A DNA stretch of 64,000 bases, taken from NCBI GenBank assembly GCA_009738435.1, contig CP046522.1, positions 589,249 to 653,248 on the forward strand. Direction: 5' to 3'. A program made the translations under genes and the position numbers. This document shows positions 45,559 through 54,064 of the stretch, piece by piece (positions within the stretch are counted from its first letter, which is position 1; every line of letters starts with the position of its first letter). The notes below the pieces were generated by a model. That model did no database searches. It saw only the letters and a program-made list of their open reading frames with translations, and was not told the DNA's origin. The stretch is from Clostridium bovifaecis (lineage in GTDB: Bacteria; Bacillota; Clostridia; Clostridiales; Clostridiaceae).

Positions 45559-45576
45559 TTGGCATGGTAGTTGCTT
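45559..45576 (+). promoter_or_regulatory. Sigma-54 promoter (-24/-12)
   Basis: TTGGCATGGTAGTTGCTT keeps the invariant GG-N10-GC spacing and matches TGGCA-N6-TTGC. It lies 66 bp before the CoA-transferase start and directly follows the sigma-54 activator gene. Confidence 0.85.
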
Positions 45577-45642
45577 TATAAAATAAACGGCTATTAAAAA
45601 TATTATTTATATTGAAATAGGAACTATAAGGAGGGGAACAAA

Positions 45643-47193
45643 ATGGCTTCAAAGGTAAAAACTATGCAAGAAGCTATTGCAATGATTAAGGATGGAGATA
45701 TGGTTGCTGTATCAGGTTTCTTAGGCGCTGTACATCCAGAGGGTATAACTAGTGCAATAGAAGAAAAGTTCTTAAAAGAAGGATCTCCAAAGAACTTAGG
45801 ATTAGTTTATGCAGCAGGTCAAGGTGATTCAAAGAATAAAGGATTAAACCACTTAGGACATGAAGGATTAGTAGCAAAAGTAATAGGTGGACACTGGGGA
45901 CTTGCTCCAAAGCTTCAAAAGTTAGCATTAGAAAACAAAGTAGAAGCTTATAACTTACCTCAAGGCACAATATCTCAATTAATGAGAGATATTGCAGCTG
46001 GTAAAATAGGTACAATTACTCATGTAGGCTTGAAAACGTTTGTTGATCCACGTCTTGAAGGTGGAAAGTTAAATGCAAAAACTACTGAGGATATAGTTAA
46101 AGTTGTTAACATAGAAGGACAGGAAAGATTACTATATAAAGCTTTCCCAATCAATGTGGCTTTACTTAGAGGAAGCTACGCTGATGAAAGAGGAAATATT
46201 TCACTTGAAAAAGAAGTTGCTACAGTAGAAGTTTTATCTATGGCTCAAGCAGCTAAAAACTCTGGTGGAAAAGTTATAGTTCAAGTTAATAAGATAGTTT
46301 CAAATGGTTCATTAGATCCAAAACTAGTTAAAATACCAGGAATATATGTAGATGCTATAGTAGTTGTTGGAGAAGGAGAAGCTTCTTGGCAAACATTTGG
46401 TGAACAATTTAAACCAGAATATTGTGGAGAAACTACAATTCCGCTAAGCGATATACAACCAGCTGAATTAAGTGAAAGAAAATTAATTGCAAGAAGAGCA
46501 GCTATGGAATTACCTAAGAATGCAGCTGTAAACCTAGGTATAGGAATGCCAGAAGTAGTAGCTATGGTAGCTAATGAAGAAGGAATTGGTGATAGCATGA
46601 CTCTAACTGTTGAAGCAGGTCCAGTAGGAGGAGTTCCTCTAGGCGGATTAAACTTCGGTGGGGCAATCAATGCAGAAGCTGTGCTAGACCAACCATATCA
46701 ATTCGACTTCTATGATGGAGGCGGACTTGATGTAGCATTCTTAGGGCTTGCACAATGTGATATTAAAGGAAATATCAATGTAAGTAAGTTTGGTCCAAAG
46801 ATTGCAGGATGTGGTGGATTTATAAACATCACTCAAAATGCTAAGAAAGTTGTATACTGCGGAACATTTACTGCAGGTGGATTGGAAGTTAAAGCTGAAG
46901 ACGGTAAATTAGTTATCGTAAAAGAAGGAAAAGTTAAGAAATTCATATCAGAAGTTGAACAAGTTACATTCAGCGGAGACTATGCTAAAGAAGTTGGTCA
47001 ACCTGTTCTATATATTACAGAAAGAGCTGTATTTGAATTAAGAAAAGAAGGATTAGTTCTTACTGAAATAGCACCAGGAGTAGATCTTCAAAAAGATGTA
47101 TTAGATCAAATGGCATTTGCACCAATAGTTGCTGAAGATCTTAAATTAATGGATGAAAGAATCTTCAAAGATGAACTAATGGGACTTAAATAA
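45643..47193 (+). CDS. Acyl-CoA:acetate/3-ketoacid CoA-transferase (fused alpha-beta, propionate CoA-transferase-like)
   Basis: Transfers CoA between short acyl-CoAs and free acids. The 516-residue protein fuses the alpha half (DGDMVAVSGFLGAVHPEGIT, RGSYADERGNISLEKEVATVE) and the beta half (AVNLGIGMPEVVAMVANEEG). The catalytic Glu is in TVEAGPVGG (about residue 324). This matches the YdiF/propionate CoA-transferase group of class I enzymes. GGAGGGG precedes ATG 45643. A sigma-54 promoter lies upstream and a GntP-type permease downstream, suggesting activation of an imported short-chain or hydroxy acid. The exact acid is not deducible. Confidence 0.92.
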   Translation: MASKVKTMQEAIAMIKDGDMVAVSGFLGAVHPEGITSAIEEKFLKEGSPKNLGLVYAAGQGDSKNKGLNHLGHEGLVAKVIGGHWGLAPKLQKLALENKVEAYNLPQGTISQLMRDIAAGKIGTITHVGLKTFVDPRLEGGKLNAKTTEDIVKVVNIEGQERLLYKAFPINVALLRGSYADERGNISLEKEVATVEVLSMAQAAKNSGGKVIVQVNKIVSNGSLDPKLVKIPGIYVDAIVVVGEGEASWQTFGEQFKPEYCGETTIPLSDIQPAELSERKLIARRAAMELPKNAAVNLGIGMPEVVAMVANEEGIGDSMTLTVEAGPVGGVPLGGLNFGGAINAEAVLDQPYQFDFYDGGGLDVAFLGLAQCDIKGNINVSKFGPKIAGCGGFINITQNAKKVVYCGTFTAGGLEVKAEDGKLVIVKEGKVKKFISEVEQVTFSGDYAKEVGQPVLYITERAVFELRKEGLVLTEIAPGVDLQKDVLDQMAFAPIVAEDLKLMDERIFKDELMGLK

Positions 47194-47389
47194 CATTTTA
47201 ATTAAAATTAGTTATAAAAATAAATTTTTAATTTATTTTTCATAGTAAATACCCACTTTCACCAAATCATTATAATTTATACCCCATAATAAATTATAAT
47301 GAACTTTAGTTAAAAAAGGCAAAACCCACACAAAAACCACACAAGAACCATAATAATCTAACTCATGATTAATTATTGATTTACAAGAT

Positions 47390-47427
47390 AAGTTTTTTAG
47401 GAGGAATAATCCTCCTAAGAAAACTTA
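47390..47427 (+). promoter_or_regulatory. Hairpin containing a masked AGGAGG, upstream of GntP 1
   Basis: AAGTTTTTTAGGAGGA pairs with TCCTCCTAAGAAAACTT (one bulge) around ATAA. There is no T-tail, so it is not a standard terminator on this strand. The AGGAGG in the stem is not followed by a start codon at normal distance; the GntP start at 47468 uses AAAGGAAG. Confidence 0.45.
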
Positions 47428-47467
47428 ATATTAAAACGAAACATACGAAAGAAAGGAAGATGAATTA

Positions 47468-48850
47468 ATGTTAGGAGTTATTGGAGTTATACTTTCACTT
47501 GCATTATTGATGTACCTTGCTTATAGAGGTATAACAGTACTTGTTCTTGCACCAATTTTGGCATTATTAGCAGCAGTACTAAATGGTGGAGTGCCTATAA
47601 TGGCAACCTATACAGAAGTATTTATGAAGGCGTTCTCAGGATATGCTAAGTCTTATTTCCCTATATTCTTACTTGGAGCTATATTCGGTAAGATTATGGA
47701 TGATTCAGGCTCAGCTAAATCAATTGCTCATGCTATTGCTCACAAGCTAGGTAAAGATAAAGCAATATTAGCAGTTGTATTATCTTGCGGTATATTAACT
47801 TACGGTGGAGTTTCATTATTCGTTGTTGCTTTCGCTGTATTCCCAATAGCAGTTCAATTATTTAAAGAAGCTGATATTCCAAAGAGATTAATACCTGGTT
47901 CTATCGCATTAGGATCATTTACATTTACAATGACAGCATTACCAGGAACACCACAAATACAAAATGCTATACCAATGCCATACTTTGGAACTAACGCATA
48001 TGCTGCACCTGTATTAGGTATCATTGGTGGTGCATGTATGTTTGCAGGTGGTATATTATGGTTAACAATGAGAGCTAAAAAAGCTGCAGCGGCTGGAGAG
48101 GGTTATGGAGATCATCCAGGCGAAAAGACTAATGACTTAGATGAAAACAATTTACCATCATTAGTATTATCAATATTACCAATAATATTAGTTTTAGTTA
48201 TTAACTTTATACTATCAAAGTTTGTTTTTGTAGCAGGTAAATATAATGGTGACTACTTAAAAGGAGAACCATATTTAACTGAGTTATCAAAGGTTTCTGG
48301 TACTTGGAGTTTAATTATAGCACTTGTTATAGGAATTATAGTTACTATACTATTTAACTTAAAGAGATTTGAAGCTAAGAAGAGTGTTAACGATGGTGCA
48401 ATTGGTTCACTTCTTGCAATAATCAATACATCTTCAGAAGTTGGATACGGAAATGTTATTCAAATGTTAGCTGGATTTGCTATCATAAAAGAAGCAATCC
48501 TTGGTGTTTCAAGCAACCCTATAATTTCAGAAGCTATATCCGTTAACGTACTTGCTGGTATCACTGGTTCTTCATCAGGTGGTATGAGTATAGCACTTGG
48601 AATATTAGGAAAACAATATATGGAAATGGCTATACAAAATGGAATAAATCCACAAGTACTTCATAGAATAGCAACAATGGCTAGTGGTGGATTTGACTCA
48701 CTTCCACACAACGGAGCAGTTATAACATTGCTTGCAATCTGTGGAATGACACATAAGGAATCTTATGCTGATATAGGTATGATTTCAGTTGTAATTCCTG
48801 TACTATCAACTATAGTGGCAATTATATTTGCTATTATGGGAGTTGTTTAA
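47468..48850 (+). CDS. GntP-family permease, paralog 1
   Basis: A 460-residue membrane transporter of the gluconate/H+ symporter (GntP) superfamily with about twelve helices. It opens with LGVIGVILSLALLMYLAYRGITVLVLAPILALLAA. A conserved pattern is FLLGAIFGKIMDDSGSAKSIAHAI. The reentrant regions are TMTALPGTPQIQNAIPMPYFGTNAYAAPVLG and ITGSSSGGMSIALGILGKQY; SGGFDSLPHNGAVITLLAICGMTHKESY follows near the C-terminus. It is 274 bp after the CoA-transferase without a strong terminator between, so probably in the same sigma-54 unit. Relatives beside CoA-transferases import hydroxybutyrate or acetoacetate, so those are candidate substrates. Confidence 0.92.
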   Translation: MLGVIGVILSLALLMYLAYRGITVLVLAPILALLAAVLNGGVPIMATYTEVFMKAFSGYAKSYFPIFLLGAIFGKIMDDSGSAKSIAHAIAHKLGKDKAILAVVLSCGILTYGGVSLFVVAFAVFPIAVQLFKEADIPKRLIPGSIALGSFTFTMTALPGTPQIQNAIPMPYFGTNAYAAPVLGIIGGACMFAGGILWLTMRAKKAAAAGEGYGDHPGEKTNDLDENNLPSLVLSILPIILVLVINFILSKFVFVAGKYNGDYLKGEPYLTELSKVSGTWSLIIALVIGIIVTILFNLKRFEAKKSVNDGAIGSLLAIINTSSEVGYGNVIQMLAGFAIIKEAILGVSSNPIISEAISVNVLAGITGSSSGGMSIALGILGKQYMEMAIQNGINPQVLHRIATMASGGFDSLPHNGAVITLLAICGMTHKESYADIGMISVVIPVLSTIVAIIFAIMGVV

Positions 48851-48867
48851 AGTAAATTATAATAAAT

Positions 48868-48916
48868 AAAAAAGAGAATGTTTGGCCTGTAAAAAGGTCA
48901 AATATTCTCTTTTTTT
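48868..48916 (+). terminator. Intrinsic terminator
   Basis: AAAGAGAATGTTTGGCCT pairs with AGGTCAAATATTCTCTTT, with G-T pairs, and the stem is followed by T residues. Confidence 0.88.
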
Positions 48917-49370
48917 AAGTGGAATTATATAAAAAAGTAAAAAAAAATACATTTTTATCTAAAAATATATGTACAAATTTGTGAATTTAGTGTATAATTA
49001 AAATATGAATAAAGTTGCAACTATAATATTCAGAAGATTCCTTATGTTTTTTAAATTTTGTGTTTTGTGAATAAAAACACTAATCTGATATCCACAATGT
49101 GTGGAAACATAATCTCTAAATAAAGATGTAACAGTATTGTAAACGTTTAATACCTTTGAAACTTGGCATTTTACGTGTTTATAATTGCACCTCATTTCTT
49201 GATAACATTATCAAAAACTTGCCGTAGTATCTATATAATTTTTAAGTTCATATATTTTATTAATCCATGCATAGAAATTTAATACTAGTTAATTGCTAAG
49301 AAGAGTTCTCTTTTTAGTTTAATTAAAAATCTAAAAAATTTAAAATTTAAAGGAGTGGAGGATCAACAGT
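48917..49370. other. Long leader between GntP 1 and GntP 2
   Basis: About 450 bp without a gene on the plus strand. It holds the inverted repeat TCCACA-ATG-TGTGGA (49092-49106) and a cre-like TGTAAACGTTTAAT at 49139-49152. Minus-strand readings there lack a ribosome-binding site. No consensus sigma-A or sigma-54 promoter is convincing, although GntP 2 must have its own start given the terminator upstream. Confidence 0.5.
49139..49152. promoter_or_regulatory. Candidate cre (CcpA) site upstream of GntP 2
   Basis: TGTAAACGTTTAAT agrees with TGWAANCGNTNWCA at all defined positions except the last two. It would place this transporter under carbon catabolite control (inference). Confidence 0.4.
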
Positions 49371-50750
49371 ATGGGAGTTATAGGTATTATAATTTCATTA
49401 GGTCTTTTAATGTATCTTGCTTACAGAGGCATAACAGTTCTAGTTTTAGCACCAATTTTAGCTTTGTTTGCAGCTTTAATGAATGGTGGAGCACCATTAA
49501 TGGCAACTTACACAGAAGTATTTATGACTAACTTTGCAGGATACGCTAAATCATACTTCCCAGTATTCTTACTAGGAGCTATATTTGGTAAGTTGATGGA
49601 CGACTCAGGTTCTGCAAAAACAATTGCTCACGCAATAGCAAATAAGTTAGGTGGAGATAAAGCAATATTAGCAGTTGTATTATCTTGTGGTGTCTTAACT
49701 TATGGAGGAGTTTCATTGTTCGTTGTTGCATTTGCAGTATTTCCAATAGCAATGCAATTATTTAGAGAAGCTGATATTCCAAAGAGATTGATTCCGGGAT
49801 CAATAGCATTAGGATCATTTACATTTACAATGACAGCATTACCAGGAACACCACAAATTCAAAATGCTATACCAATGCCTTTCTTCGGAACAAACGCATA
49901 TGCAGCGCCTGTATTAGGAATTGTTGGTGGATTATTGATGTTCGGTGGCGGTACAGCATGGCTAACAATGAGGGCCAAAAAAGCTAAGGCAGCTGGAGAG
50001 GGATATGGAAATCATCCAGATGAAAAAATTGTTGAATTTGACGGAAGTAACTTACCATCTTTAGGAGCTGCGGTTCTTCCTATACTTGTGGTTCTAGTTC
50101 TTAACTTCATCCTCTCTAAATTTGTTTTTGTAGCTGGAAAATATGACGGTGCATATTTAGAGCAAAAACCTTATTTAACTACTTTAGCTAAAGTAGCAGG
50201 TAACTGGAGTTTAATTTTAGGTCTTGTTGCAGCTATAATACTTGTTATAGTATTAAATCTTAAGAGACTTGATGCTAAGAAGAGTGTTAACCAAGGAGCA
50301 ATTGGTTCACTTCTTGCAATAATAAATACATCTTCAGAAGTTGGGTATGGAAACGTTATTCAAACTCTTGCAGGATTTGCAATAATAAAAGGTGCAATTC
50401 TTGGAGTATCAAGTAACCCAATTATTTCAGAAGCAATAGCGGTTAATGTACTTGCTGGTATCACAGGTTCAGCATCGGGTGGTATGAGTATAGCACTTGG
50501 AGTGTTGGGAAAACAATATATGGAAATGGCTATACAACAAGGTATAAACCCTCAAGTACTTCATAGAATAGCCACACTTGCTTGTGGAGGTCTTGACTCA
50601 TTACCACATAATGGAGCGGTTATAACACTACTTGGTATTTGCGGAATGACTCATAAAGAGTCTTATAAAGATATTGGTATGGTTTCAGTTGTAATCCCAA
50701 TTCTATCTTTAGTAGTTGTAATTTTACTTGCGACAATGGGATTGGTTTAA
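49371..50750 (+). CDS. GntP-family permease, paralog 2
   Basis: A 459-residue close paralog of the gene at 47468, with long identical stretches (FFGTNAYAAPVLGIVGG, GAIGSLLAIINTSSEVGYGNVIQTLAGFAIIKGAILGVSSNP). All GntP motifs are kept. GGAGTGGAGG precedes ATG 49371. It is separated from paralog 1 by a terminator and from paralog 3 by another, so each transporter gene is probably a separate transcription unit. Differences concentrate in the loop EGYGNHPDEKIVEFDGSNLP and the following helix, which may alter regulation or specificity. Confidence 0.92.
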   Translation: MGVIGIIISLGLLMYLAYRGITVLVLAPILALFAALMNGGAPLMATYTEVFMTNFAGYAKSYFPVFLLGAIFGKLMDDSGSAKTIAHAIANKLGGDKAILAVVLSCGVLTYGGVSLFVVAFAVFPIAMQLFREADIPKRLIPGSIALGSFTFTMTALPGTPQIQNAIPMPFFGTNAYAAPVLGIVGGLLMFGGGTAWLTMRAKKAKAAGEGYGNHPDEKIVEFDGSNLPSLGAAVLPILVVLVLNFILSKFVFVAGKYDGAYLEQKPYLTTLAKVAGNWSLILGLVAAIILVIVLNLKRLDAKKSVNQGAIGSLLAIINTSSEVGYGNVIQTLAGFAIIKGAILGVSSNPIISEAIAVNVLAGITGSASGGMSIALGVLGKQYMEMAIQQGINPQVLHRIATLACGGLDSLPHNGAVITLLGICGMTHKESYKDIGMVSVVIPILSLVVVILLATMGLV

Positions 50751-50779
50751 TATCATATATAACTAATAAAAATAGAAGG

Positions 50780-50820
50780 AAATATAGCATGAACTTTAAA
50801 GTTCATGCTATATTTTTTTA
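50780..50820 (+). terminator. Intrinsic terminator
   Basis: AAATATAGCATGAACTTT is directly followed by its complement AAAGTTCATGCTATATTT, then T residues. Confidence 0.92.
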
Positions 50821-51042
50821 AATTTAATTTAATTAAGTATATATAATTAAAGTAACTTAAAAGAAACCAACTATAATTATTAAACCATGTATACGAAAAG
50901 ATATAAGAGTACAAAAAAGTGCGTACTTGAGTAAATATGGTAGATAAGATAGAATTAAGACAGTTAATTTGATAAAAAATTAACGCCAAATTATGAAAAA
51001 TTTGTCTAAGAAGTTAAAACAATTAATTAAGGAGGAATAAAC

Positions 51043-52425
51043 ATGGGGATTTTAGGCATTGTCATTTCTTTAGTTCTATTAATGTATCTCGCTTATAGGG
51101 GTATCACGGTTTTAATTTTAGCACCGATTTTAGCTTTATTTGCAGCTTTAATGAATGGCGGAATGCCATTAATGGCAACGTATACAGAAATATTCATGAC
51201 ATCCTTTGCAGGATATGCAAAGTCTTATTTTCCAATATTCTTGCTTGGAGCCATTTTCGGTAAGTTGATGGATGACTCTGGATCTGCTAAAGCTATTTCC
51301 CAAGCTATAGCAAAAAAAGTAGGTGCAGACAAAGCTGTATTGGCAGTTTCACTTGCTGCTAGTATTTTAACATACGGTGGGGTTTCGATGTTCGTTTGTG
51401 GATTCGCTGTATTTCCAATAGCTATGCAGTTATATAAGGAAGCTGATATACCAAAAAGATTAATACCAGGAGCTATATGTTTAGGATCATTTACTTTTAC
51501 AATGACAGGGCTACCTGGTTCGCCACAAATACAAAATGCTATACCAATGCCTTTCTTTGGAACTGATGCATATGCAGCGCCGGTACTAGGAGTTATTGCA
51601 TCTATATTCATGTTCAGTGGTGGTATTCTATGGCTAAATCATAGAGTTAAACAAGCTAAAAAAGCAGGGGAAGGCTATGGAAATCATCCAGATGAAAAGT
51701 CACCAGCTATAGACGATAATAATTTACCAAACCTTATAGTAGCATTAATACCTATAATTTTAGTACTAGCTATTAACTTTATATTATCTAAGTTTGTGTA
51801 TGTGGAAGGGGTATATGATGGAGCATACTTAGCAGAAAAACCTTTCTTAACAACCTTGGGAAAAGTTGGAGGTACATGGAGTCTAATTATTGCACTTGTA
51901 GTAGCTATACTAATAACTATAGTAATGAACGTTAAGAGATTATCAAGTGCTAGGAGAAGTGTAAATGAAGGTGCTATAGGTTCTCTTTTAGCAATAATAA
52001 ACACTTCATCAGAAGTTGGATATGGAAATGTTATTCAAACATTGGCTGGATTTGCCATAATAAAAGATGCATTACTCGGTATTTCATCTAATCCAATAAT
52101 TTCTGAAGCTATAAGTGTAAACGTTCTTGCAGGAATAACAGGTTCTGCTTCAGGTGGTATGAGTATAGCTCTTGGAATACTAGGAGAACAATACTTGCAA
52201 ATGGCAGTAGAACAAGGAATAAACCCAGAAGTTCTTCATAGAATAGCGGCATTAGCTAGTGGAGGCTTTGATTCATTACCACACAATGGAGCAGTTATAA
52301 CCTTACTTGGTATCTGTGGAATGACTCATAAAGAATCATATAAAGATATGGGAATGGTATCAGTTGTAATTCCACTTTGTACTCTTATAATTGTGGTTTT
52401 ATGTGCTCTTATGGGTATTGCATAG
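51043..52425 (+). CDS. GntP-family permease, paralog 3
   Basis: A 460-residue third paralog. It has the same architecture but is the most divergent of the three: Gly-for-Ala and Ser-for-Thr changes in the pore-lining motif (TMTGLPGSPQIQNAIPMPFFGTDAYAAPVLG) and SILTYGGVSMFVCGFAVFP in helix 4. Such changes could shift the substrate. GGAGG precedes ATG 51043. It is the last gene before the pyrimidine operon; no clear terminator follows it. Confidence 0.92.
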   Translation: MGILGIVISLVLLMYLAYRGITVLILAPILALFAALMNGGMPLMATYTEIFMTSFAGYAKSYFPIFLLGAIFGKLMDDSGSAKAISQAIAKKVGADKAVLAVSLAASILTYGGVSMFVCGFAVFPIAMQLYKEADIPKRLIPGAICLGSFTFTMTGLPGSPQIQNAIPMPFFGTDAYAAPVLGVIASIFMFSGGILWLNHRVKQAKKAGEGYGNHPDEKSPAIDDNNLPNLIVALIPIILVLAINFILSKFVYVEGVYDGAYLAEKPFLTTLGKVGGTWSLIIALVVAILITIVMNVKRLSSARRSVNEGAIGSLLAIINTSSEVGYGNVIQTLAGFAIIKDALLGISSNPIISEAISVNVLAGITGSASGGMSIALGILGEQYLQMAVEQGINPEVLHRIAALASGGFDSLPHNGAVITLLGICGMTHKESYKDMGMVSVVIPLCTLIIVVLCALMGIA

Positions 52426-52486
52426 AAATGATAAATATTAAATATCAATTAAAAATTTTCTAGAATAATGATTTCACATTTTCCTA

Positions 52487-52515
52487 TTGATTTTATAATT
52501 TCTCTATGTTAAAAT
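52487..52515 (+). promoter_or_regulatory. Sigma-A promoter of the pyrBI operon
   Basis: TTGATT (52487-52492), 17 bases, TAAAAT (52510-52515). It would give a leader of about 180 nt before pyrB. Confidence 0.6.
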
Positions 52516-52561
52516 TAATCAAAAGTTAATAGGAAATGCCTTTAATTTGGTACGAGATACT

Positions 52562-52653
52562 GAGAAGGACGAACGTGAAATACACATAATAGTTTATTGT
52601 GTGTTTATATAGTTGTATTTTCATGCCTTCTCGTGTACGAGAAGGCATTTTTT
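52562..52653 (+). promoter_or_regulatory. Transcription attenuator in the pyrB leader
   Basis: The terminator ATGCCTTCTCGT (52623-52634) / ACGAGAAGGCAT (52637-52648) with a T-tail lies before pyrB. An upstream GAGAAGG (52562-52568) can pair instead with CCTTCTC (52626-52632), forming an antiterminator. The arrangement indicates regulated read-through. Confidence 0.7.
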
Positions 52654-52667
52654 ATATACCTTTAAAA

Positions 52668-52685
52668 TTAGTTCGGTGAGACTAA
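52668..52685 (+). promoter_or_regulatory. PyrR-binding-loop-like hairpin next to the pyrB ribosome-binding site
   Basis: AGTTCGGTGAGACT matches the PyrR loop consensus ARUCCNGNGAGGYU except that the C-G pair is replaced by U-A, a compensated change. The stem TTAGT/ACTAA ends one base before AAGGGAG (52687-52693), so protein binding could block translation start. Confidence 0.55.
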
Positions 52686-52699
52686 GAAGGGAGTTAACT

Positions 52700-53641
52700 A
52701 TGTTAAAAGGAAAAAGTTTAATTGATCCAATGGATTTTACATTAGAAGAATTAGAATTAGTGTTTGAATTATCAAACGACATAATCGAAAATCCAAAGAA
52801 GTATTCAACAATTTGTAATGGAAAACTTTTGGCTACTCTTTTTTATGAACCTAGTACAAGAACTAGACTTAGTTTTGAGGCAGCTATGCTAAGATTAGGC
52901 GGAGAAGTTTTAGGGTTTTCAGATGTTAATTCTAGCTCTGTTTCAAAAGGAGAAAGTTTAGCAGATACTATTAGAACGGTAGGATGCTATGCTGATATTA
53001 TAGCAATGAGACACCCCAAAGAAGGGGCTGCTAAAGTTGCATCTACGCATTCAAGTATCCCTGTAATAAATGCAGGGGATGGAGGGCATCAGCATCCAAC
53101 CCAAACACTAACAGATCTTTTAACCATTAAAAATATAAAAGGAAACTTTTCAAATCATACAATTGGGCTTTGCGGAGATTTAAAGTTTGGACGGACAGTA
53201 CATTCTTTAGTTAAAGCCTTATCTAGATATGAGAATAATAGATTTATTCTAATCTCGCCAGAAGAATTAAAAATTCCAGATTATATAAAACAAGAAATAT
53301 TGGAGAAAAACAATATAGAATTTATAGAGGTAGATAGATTGGAAAAGATTATAGATGAACTGGATATACTTTATATGACAAGAGTTCAAAAAGAAAGATT
53401 TTTCAATGAAGAAGATTACGTAAGGCTTAAGGGTAGCTATATTTTAAATGAAGAAAAAATGAGGAAAGCAAAACAGGATATGATAATTCTTCATCCACTT
53501 CCAAGAGTTAACGAAATATCGAATGAAATAGATAAAGACCCGAGAGCATGTTATTTTAAGCAAGCTAGATTTGGGATGTTTGTGAGGATGGCTTTAATAT
53601 GTAAGCTTTTGGGGGTGTGGGTTGATGTTGAATATAGATAG
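52700..53641 (+). CDS. pyrB: Aspartate carbamoyltransferase, catalytic subunit
   Basis: Condenses carbamoyl phosphate and aspartate, the committed step of pyrimidine synthesis. 313 residues; the carbamoyl-phosphate loop is [19 protein letters not shown], followed by [33 protein letters not shown] and [11 protein letters not shown]. The frame is open to an upstream codon at 52613 through the leader structures, but ATG 52700 follows AAGGGAG with six-base spacing. It overlaps pyrI by 17 bp, as expected for a catalytic-regulatory pair. Confidence 0.96.
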   Translation: MLKGKSLIDPMDFTLEELELVFELSNDIIENPKKYSTICNGKLLATLFYEPSTRTRLSFEAAMLRLGGEVLGFSDVNSSSVSKGESLADTIRTVGCYADIIAMRHPKEGAAKVASTHSSIPVINAGDGGHQHPTQTLTDLLTIKNIKGNFSNHTIGLCGDLKFGRTVHSLVKALSRYENNRFILISPEELKIPDYIKQEILEKNNIEFIEVDRLEKIIDELDILYMTRVQKERFFNEEDYVRLKGSYILNEEKMRKAKQDMIILHPLPRVNEISNEIDKDPRACYFKQARFGMFVRMALICKLLGVWVDVEYR

Positions 53642-54053
53642 TATAAAAGATGGAATTGTAATAGATCACATTAAAGCAGGTAGTGGTATACAAATTTTTA
53701 ACTATCTAGGTTTAGATAAAGCTAAGTTTTCAGTAGCACTCATAATGAATGCTAATAGTGAAAAGTTAGGAAAGAAAGATATTATAAAGATTGAAAATAG
53801 AATAGATTTAGACTTCACAGTATTAGGTTTAATCGACCCCAATATAACGATTAATACTATAAGTAGTGGAGAACGAAAGGAAAAGGTTAAGTTGGAACTG
53901 CCAAAAGAAGTTGAAAATGTGATAGAGTGTAAAAATCCTAGATGCATAACTAGCATAGAAAAATATGTACCTCATCAATTTTACTTAGTAGATGAATCGA
54001 ATAAGGAATATAGATGTAAGTATTGCAATGAAGCATATAAAAGAGAGGTCTAG
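53625..54053 (+). CDS. pyrI: Aspartate carbamoyltransferase, regulatory subunit
   Basis: A 142-residue allosteric subunit that binds nucleotides and joins catalytic trimers. The N-terminal nucleotide domain is [20 protein letters not shown]. The C-terminal zinc site has four Cys: [10 protein letters not shown] and [13 protein letters not shown] 53625 follows a G-rich ribosome-binding site inside pyrB. Presence of PyrI implies a class-B enterobacterial-type ATCase holoenzyme, common in clostridia but absent in Bacillus. Confidence 0.95.
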   Translation: MLNIDSIKDGIVIDHIKAGSGIQIFNYLGLDKAKFSVALIMNANSEKLGKKDIIKIENRIDLDFTVLGLIDPNITINTISSGERKEKVKLELPKEVENVIECKNPRCITSIEKYVPHQFYLVDESNKEYRCKYCNEAYKREV

Positions 54054-54064
54054 GAGGAAAGTGC

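Noticed and set aside
48998..49195. Minus-strand 65-codon frame upstream of GntP 2
   Set aside because: No ribosome-binding site, no recognisable protein features, and it covers likely regulatory DNA.
52613..52699. Upstream extension of pyrB to 52613
   Set aside because: It runs through the attenuator terminator and PyrR-like hairpin and has no ribosome-binding site; ATG 52700 does.
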